A DNA stretch of 64,000 bases. Origin: PALSA-1353 sp036267155 (GTDB lineage Bacteria > Planctomycetota > Phycisphaerae > Tepidisphaerales > Tepidisphaeraceae). This document shows, piece by piece, positions 61,359 to 64,000 of the stretch. The notes beneath the pieces were generated by a model, which made no database searches, was not told where the DNA came from, and saw only the letters and a program-made list of their open reading frames with translations. The DNA lies in assembly GCA_036267155.1 (NCBI GenBank), contig DATAWP010000031.1:193524-257523 (forward strand), read 5' to 3'. Made by a program: the position numbers and the translations under genes. How positions within the stretch are numbered: position 1 is the first letter of the stretch; every line of letters starts with the position of its first letter.

Positions 61359-62156
61359 TTACGGCATCACCCGCGCATCCGGATACCGCCCCGCCAGACG
61401 GGCCTTGAGCTGCTCGGCCTGTTCGTACGACGGCACATCCGCGGTGCGAATGACCGTCAAATTTCCATCCGTCGTCTTCAGCGGCGCCGACCCGACGGCG
61501 GCGACGGCGCCGGCGGCCTCATTGATATCCGACTGCCGCGAATACGCCCCGAGTTGAACGTAAAAACCGCGAATCCCCTCGTGAGCGCGGGCATGGGCGG
61601 CGTATTCACTGCCCGGATAATCCTGCTGCACCCGCTGGAACGTCCGGTCGGCATCCTCGAACCGGCCAAGACGCTGCTCGCAAATCCCCATGTGATAGAG
61701 GATCAGCGGTTTGGCGGCCGGATCGCCAACGGAGCGGTACGCATCGCTCAATTCGCGCAGCGCGGTTGAGAAATCGTTCTGGTAATAAGCGACGTTGCCG
61801 AGTTGCGCACGCAAACGGGCGGCGACAGCCGGCCGGGGATTCTGCGACAGCCCCCTCAGATAAGAGTCTCGGGCCATGGCCGAATCGCGCGCCGACGCCG
61901 CCGGATCGGACTTGGGCCGAACTTCGATGCAATATCCGCGCAGATAATACGCCTCGGCCAGTCCGCCGGAGTCGCCGCTGGCGATGACGGCATCGGCGTC
62001 GCGGATGGCCTGGTCATATTGCTGGCCAGCGACGGCCTGCTTGGCGGCGTCAAGCTGCTGGACAGACTGGGGATTGGCGGCGCAACCCGCCAGAAAGTGC
62101 AAGTAACAACCTGCAAGTACAAGTTTGAGAATGACCTTGCCACTTGCACTTCCCAC
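61359..62156 (-). CDS. TPR and SPOR-domain lipoprotein
   Basis: 265 residues from a GTG at 62156, which has AGGAG seven bases before it; an ATG at 62207 would add 17 residues encoded by intergenic repeats (EIRNSKLEIRRR). Signal VILKLVLAGCYLHFLAGC has lipobox LAGC. TPR-like units fill about residues 30-190 (LAEAYYLRGYCIEVRPKSDP, LRAQLGNVAYYQNDFSTALR, MGICEQRLGRFEDADRTFQR), and a SPOR domain closes (FYVQLGAYSRQSDINEAAGA, SYEQAEQLKARLAG). SPOR domains bind denuded peptidoglycan, so a septal or envelope role is likely. Confidence 0.78.
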   Translation of the reverse strand: MGSASGKVILKLVLAGCYLHFLAGCAANPQSVQQLDAAKQAVAGQQYDQAIRDADAVIASGDSGGLAEAYYLRGYCIEVRPKSDPAASARDSAMARDSYLRGLSQNPRPAVAARLRAQLGNVAYYQNDFSTALRELSDAYRSVGDPAAKPLILYHMGICEQRLGRFEDADRTFQRVQQDYPGSEYAAHARAHEGIRGFYVQLGAYSRQSDINEAAGAVAAVGSAPLKTTDGNLTVIRTADVPSYEQAEQLKARLAGRYPDARVMP

Positions 62157-62167
62157 TTGCACTCTCC

Positions 62168-62198
62168 TTCGAATTTCGAGTTTCGAATTTCGAATTTC
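62168..62198. repeat. 7-bp tandem repeat TTCGAAT between the SPOR gene and the ligase
   Basis: Four and a half units of TTCGAAT (one with an A-to-G change), adjacent to CACTTGCACTT/ACTTGCAC repeats at 62140-62164. Together they lie in the divergent start region of the two genes. Such tracts are a known source of false N-terminal extensions reading 'EIRNSK'. Confidence 0.8.
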
Positions 62199-62236
62199 TT
62201 TTCGCATCCTTGCCTCCAGCAGATATCATATCTCTC

Positions 62237-63739
62237 ATGCTTGTGGAACCGCTGCTCGCTCACGCGGCCCAGACGCCCAACGAAATTGCCCTGCACGATG
62301 AAAGCGGGCCGCGCACCTACGAGCAACTCGCCGCCGCCGCCGCCGCCATCTCCGCCTATCTCCCCGGCTTCACCAATCGCCCCAACATCGGGCTGATGCT
62401 CCCCGCCGGCGCCGGCTTCGTCGCGAGTTTCTACGGAACCCTGCTGGCTGGCAAGAGCGTGGTCCCGGTCAATTTCCTCCTCAGCGAACGCGAGATCGCC
62501 CACATCATCGACGACAGCAGCATCGACACCCTCGTCACCATTGGGCAATTGACCGGAAAAATCAGGGACGATCGCATCCGAATCGTCGATCTGGCCGAGC
62601 TTGCAAAAATGCAGGCCGCCAAGCCCGTGCCTCCGGCAAATTTACTGGCCATGGCGAAATCGCGCCTTCCGAAACGCGGCCCCGACGACCTGGCCGTCCT
62701 CATGTACACCAGCGGAACCAGCGGCCTGCCCAAGGGCGTCGTGCTCAGCTTCGGCAACCTCCAAAGCGACGTCGACGCCTGCATCCAACACGCCCGCCTT
62801 GAACACAAGCACGTCTTCCTCGGCGTGATCCCCCTGTTCCACTCCTTCGGCATGACCGCGATGATGCTCGCCCCCATCCAGCTGCGGGCGACGATTATTT
62901 ACATGGCCCGCTTCAGCGCCGTCGCCGCATTGAACGCCGTGCGCGAGCATGGCGTATCGCTGATGTTCGCCGTTCCCAGCATGTTCGCCGCCATCGCCCA
63001 CCTGAAAAATGCGGGCCCCGAAGATTTCAAATCCATCTACGCCATGATCAGCGGCGGCGAGCCGCTCCCCGCCAAGTTGCGCGAGACATTCCAGCAGCGC
63101 TTCGGCGTAACCCTGTACGAAGGCTACGGCCTGACCGAAACCAGTCCGGTCGTCGCCCTGAACATTCCCCACGAACACCGCCCCGGCAGCGTCGGCAAAC
63201 CCATCCCCGGCGTCGAGATCAAATTCACCGACGACAACGGCAACCCCGTCCCGCCCGGCCAAACCGGCGAGATCTGGCTCCGCGGCCCGATGGTGATGAA
63301 GGGATATCACAACCTCCCCCAGGAAACCGCCGCCGCCCTCACGCCCGATGGCTATTTCAAAACCGGCGACCTGGGAATGATGGACGCCGACGGGTTCATT
63401 TTCATCACCGGCAGGAAAAAGGACCTAATCATCGTCGCCGGCGAAAAAGCCGCCCCGCGCGAGATCGAAGAAATTCTGTTGACCCATCCCGCCGTCGCCG
63501 AGGCCGCGGTAGTAGGCAAAAAAGACCCCGGCCGCGGCGAGCAAGTCGTCGCTTTCATCATTGCGAAAGAGGGACAAACCGCGACGCCGGAATCCCTTCG
63601 CGATGTGTGCCGCGAGCGCGGCCTGGCCCAATGGAAAATCCCCCGCGAGTTTTATTTCCCAAAGGATTTGCCGCGGTCACCGACGGGGAAAGTCCTGAAA
63701 CGCCTCCTGGTTGAACAGGTGAATCAGGGGACGGAGTAA
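62237..63739 (+). CDS. AMP-binding acyl-CoA/acyl-ACP synthetase family protein
   Basis: 500 residues from ATG 62237 (MLVEPLLAHAAQTPNEIALH); an earlier in-frame start would read through the TTCGAAT repeats. The P-loop is AVLMYTSGTSGLPKGVVLSF; VTLYEGYGLTETSPVVALNI and KTGDLGMMDADGFIFITGRK are the A5 and A7-A8 motifs; the lysine near the end is in RSPTGKVLKR. Activates a carboxylate as an adenylate and usually transfers it to CoA or ACP. The substrate cannot be told; similarity to long-chain ligases and the Aas acyltransferase-ligase is suggested by the length and SPVV motif. Confidence 0.9.
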   Translation: MLVEPLLAHAAQTPNEIALHDESGPRTYEQLAAAAAAISAYLPGFTNRPNIGLMLPAGAGFVASFYGTLLAGKSVVPVNFLLSEREIAHIIDDSSIDTLVTIGQLTGKIRDDRIRIVDLAELAKMQAAKPVPPANLLAMAKSRLPKRGPDDLAVLMYTSGTSGLPKGVVLSFGNLQSDVDACIQHARLEHKHVFLGVIPLFHSFGMTAMMLAPIQLRATIIYMARFSAVAALNAVREHGVSLMFAVPSMFAAIAHLKNAGPEDFKSIYAMISGGEPLPAKLRETFQQRFGVTLYEGYGLTETSPVVALNIPHEHRPGSVGKPIPGVEIKFTDDNGNPVPPGQTGEIWLRGPMVMKGYHNLPQETAAALTPDGYFKTGDLGMMDADGFIFITGRKKDLIIVAGEKAAPREIEEILLTHPAVAEAAVVGKKDPGRGEQVVAFIIAKEGQTATPESLRDVCRERGLAQWKIPREFYFPKDLPRSPTGKVLKRLLVEQVNQGTE

Positions 63740-63841
63740 CTTCCGCATTACGGAAGGGCGTACGAGCATCACGTTTCTAGTGAGTAAAATGATAACGCGG
63801 CGAGAAGACAGTCAAGCGGTGTGGGAACCGGCGAATTTAAT

Positions 63842-64000
63842 TTAGAGGCGCAACGCCGGGCCGAGGACTTGGGCGGGGGTGCGATAGCCAAGACATTTGC
63901 GGGGACGATTATTGAGCTTGGAGGCGATTCGTGCAACGCGTTGGTAGCTGAGTTGTGAAAGATCGGTTCGTTTGGGGAGGTATTGGCGGATCAGGCCATT
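63842..64000 (-). mobile_element. IS30-family transposase, C-terminal part (cut by window edge)
   Basis: The 52 codons in the window read NGLIRQYLPKRTDLSQLSYQ, then RVARIASKLNNRPRKCLGYR, then TPAQVLGPALRL and a stop. The NGLIRQYxPK and NNRPRKCLGYRTP motifs are signatures of IS30-family (DDE) transposases. The element continues beyond the right edge. Its inverted terminal repeat should lie between 63740 and 63841, but it cannot be identified without the other end. The CTTCCG/CGGAAG hairpin at 63740-63756 is a candidate terminator of the ligase gene. Confidence 0.9.

Overview
The window is GC-rich bacterial DNA with about 55 supported protein genes, one tRNA, one transposase fragment and several kinds of small repeat. 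Gene content suggests a Planctomycetota member, probably class Phycisphaerae. The reasons are a Gram-negative envelope (type II secretion, RND efflux, lipoproteins), many exported proteins with low-complexity linkers carrying a TTQP-like motif, and pseudopilins of the FTLIEL type. The taxon is an inference; no rRNA or ribosomal protein gene is present to fix it.

Layout. 1-6981: partial aminotransferase, PpiC-type lipoprotein, acpS, a secreted TIM-barrel-like protein, a divergent uppP, tRNA-Leu(UAA) with a terminator, a membrane-anchored phosphatase and a transglutaminase-like protein. 7138-12761: an RskA-like membrane protein, hsp20-lon, and small regulatory genes (STAS, YgiT-type zinc ribbon, ACT, YjbQ). 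12897-17130: a promoter, dnaG, rpoD and a 69-residue gene, ending in a strong terminator. 17126-29405 (minus strand): a type II secretion system in the order E-F-G-H-I-J-K-L-M-C/P-like-D plus a lipoprotein, with 4-bp overlaps between several genes. 29487-32147 (minus): an envelope-stress-like module of ECF sigma factor, zinc-finger anti-sigma factor, Spy/CpxP-like protein and a Gly/Asn-rich exported protein, headed by an 87-residue protein that looks like the orphaned N-terminus of a TonB-dependent receptor. 32255-46913: dienelactone hydrolase, an ABC exporter pair and a surface-polysaccharide region (methyltransferases, a GtrB-like glycosyltransferase, a 1201-residue triple glycosyltransferase, Wzt, a pyruvyltransferase-like protein, Wzm). 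46989-49253: isolated nuoA-nuoB and a polytopic membrane protein. 49403-55215: RND pump, adaptor and aldehyde dehydrogenase. 55373-60200: gcvT-gcvH-gcvP and a HEAT-repeat protein. 60201-64000: an accessory stretch with a 185-bp inverted duplication, a decayed gene, a small conserved-looking gene, a TPR-SPOR lipoprotein, an AMP-binding ligase and an IS30-type transposase end.

How the genes fit together. Much of the window serves the cell envelope: lipid-carrier recycling (UppP), polysaccharide synthesis and export (glycosyltransferases, Wzt/Wzm), protein secretion (Gsp), efflux (RND) and stress sensing (ECF/anti-sigma/Spy). Housekeeping cores are dnaG-rpoD, hsp20-lon, nuoAB and the glycine cleavage operon.

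No defence island, CRISPR array or complete mobile element is visible. The least ordinary items are the 60363-60842 inverted duplication beside a truncated gene, short GC palindromes recurring inside conserved genes, a hairpin that loops out the hsp20 ribosome binding site, the triple glycosyltransferase, and a UppP that lacks its usual active-site histidine.
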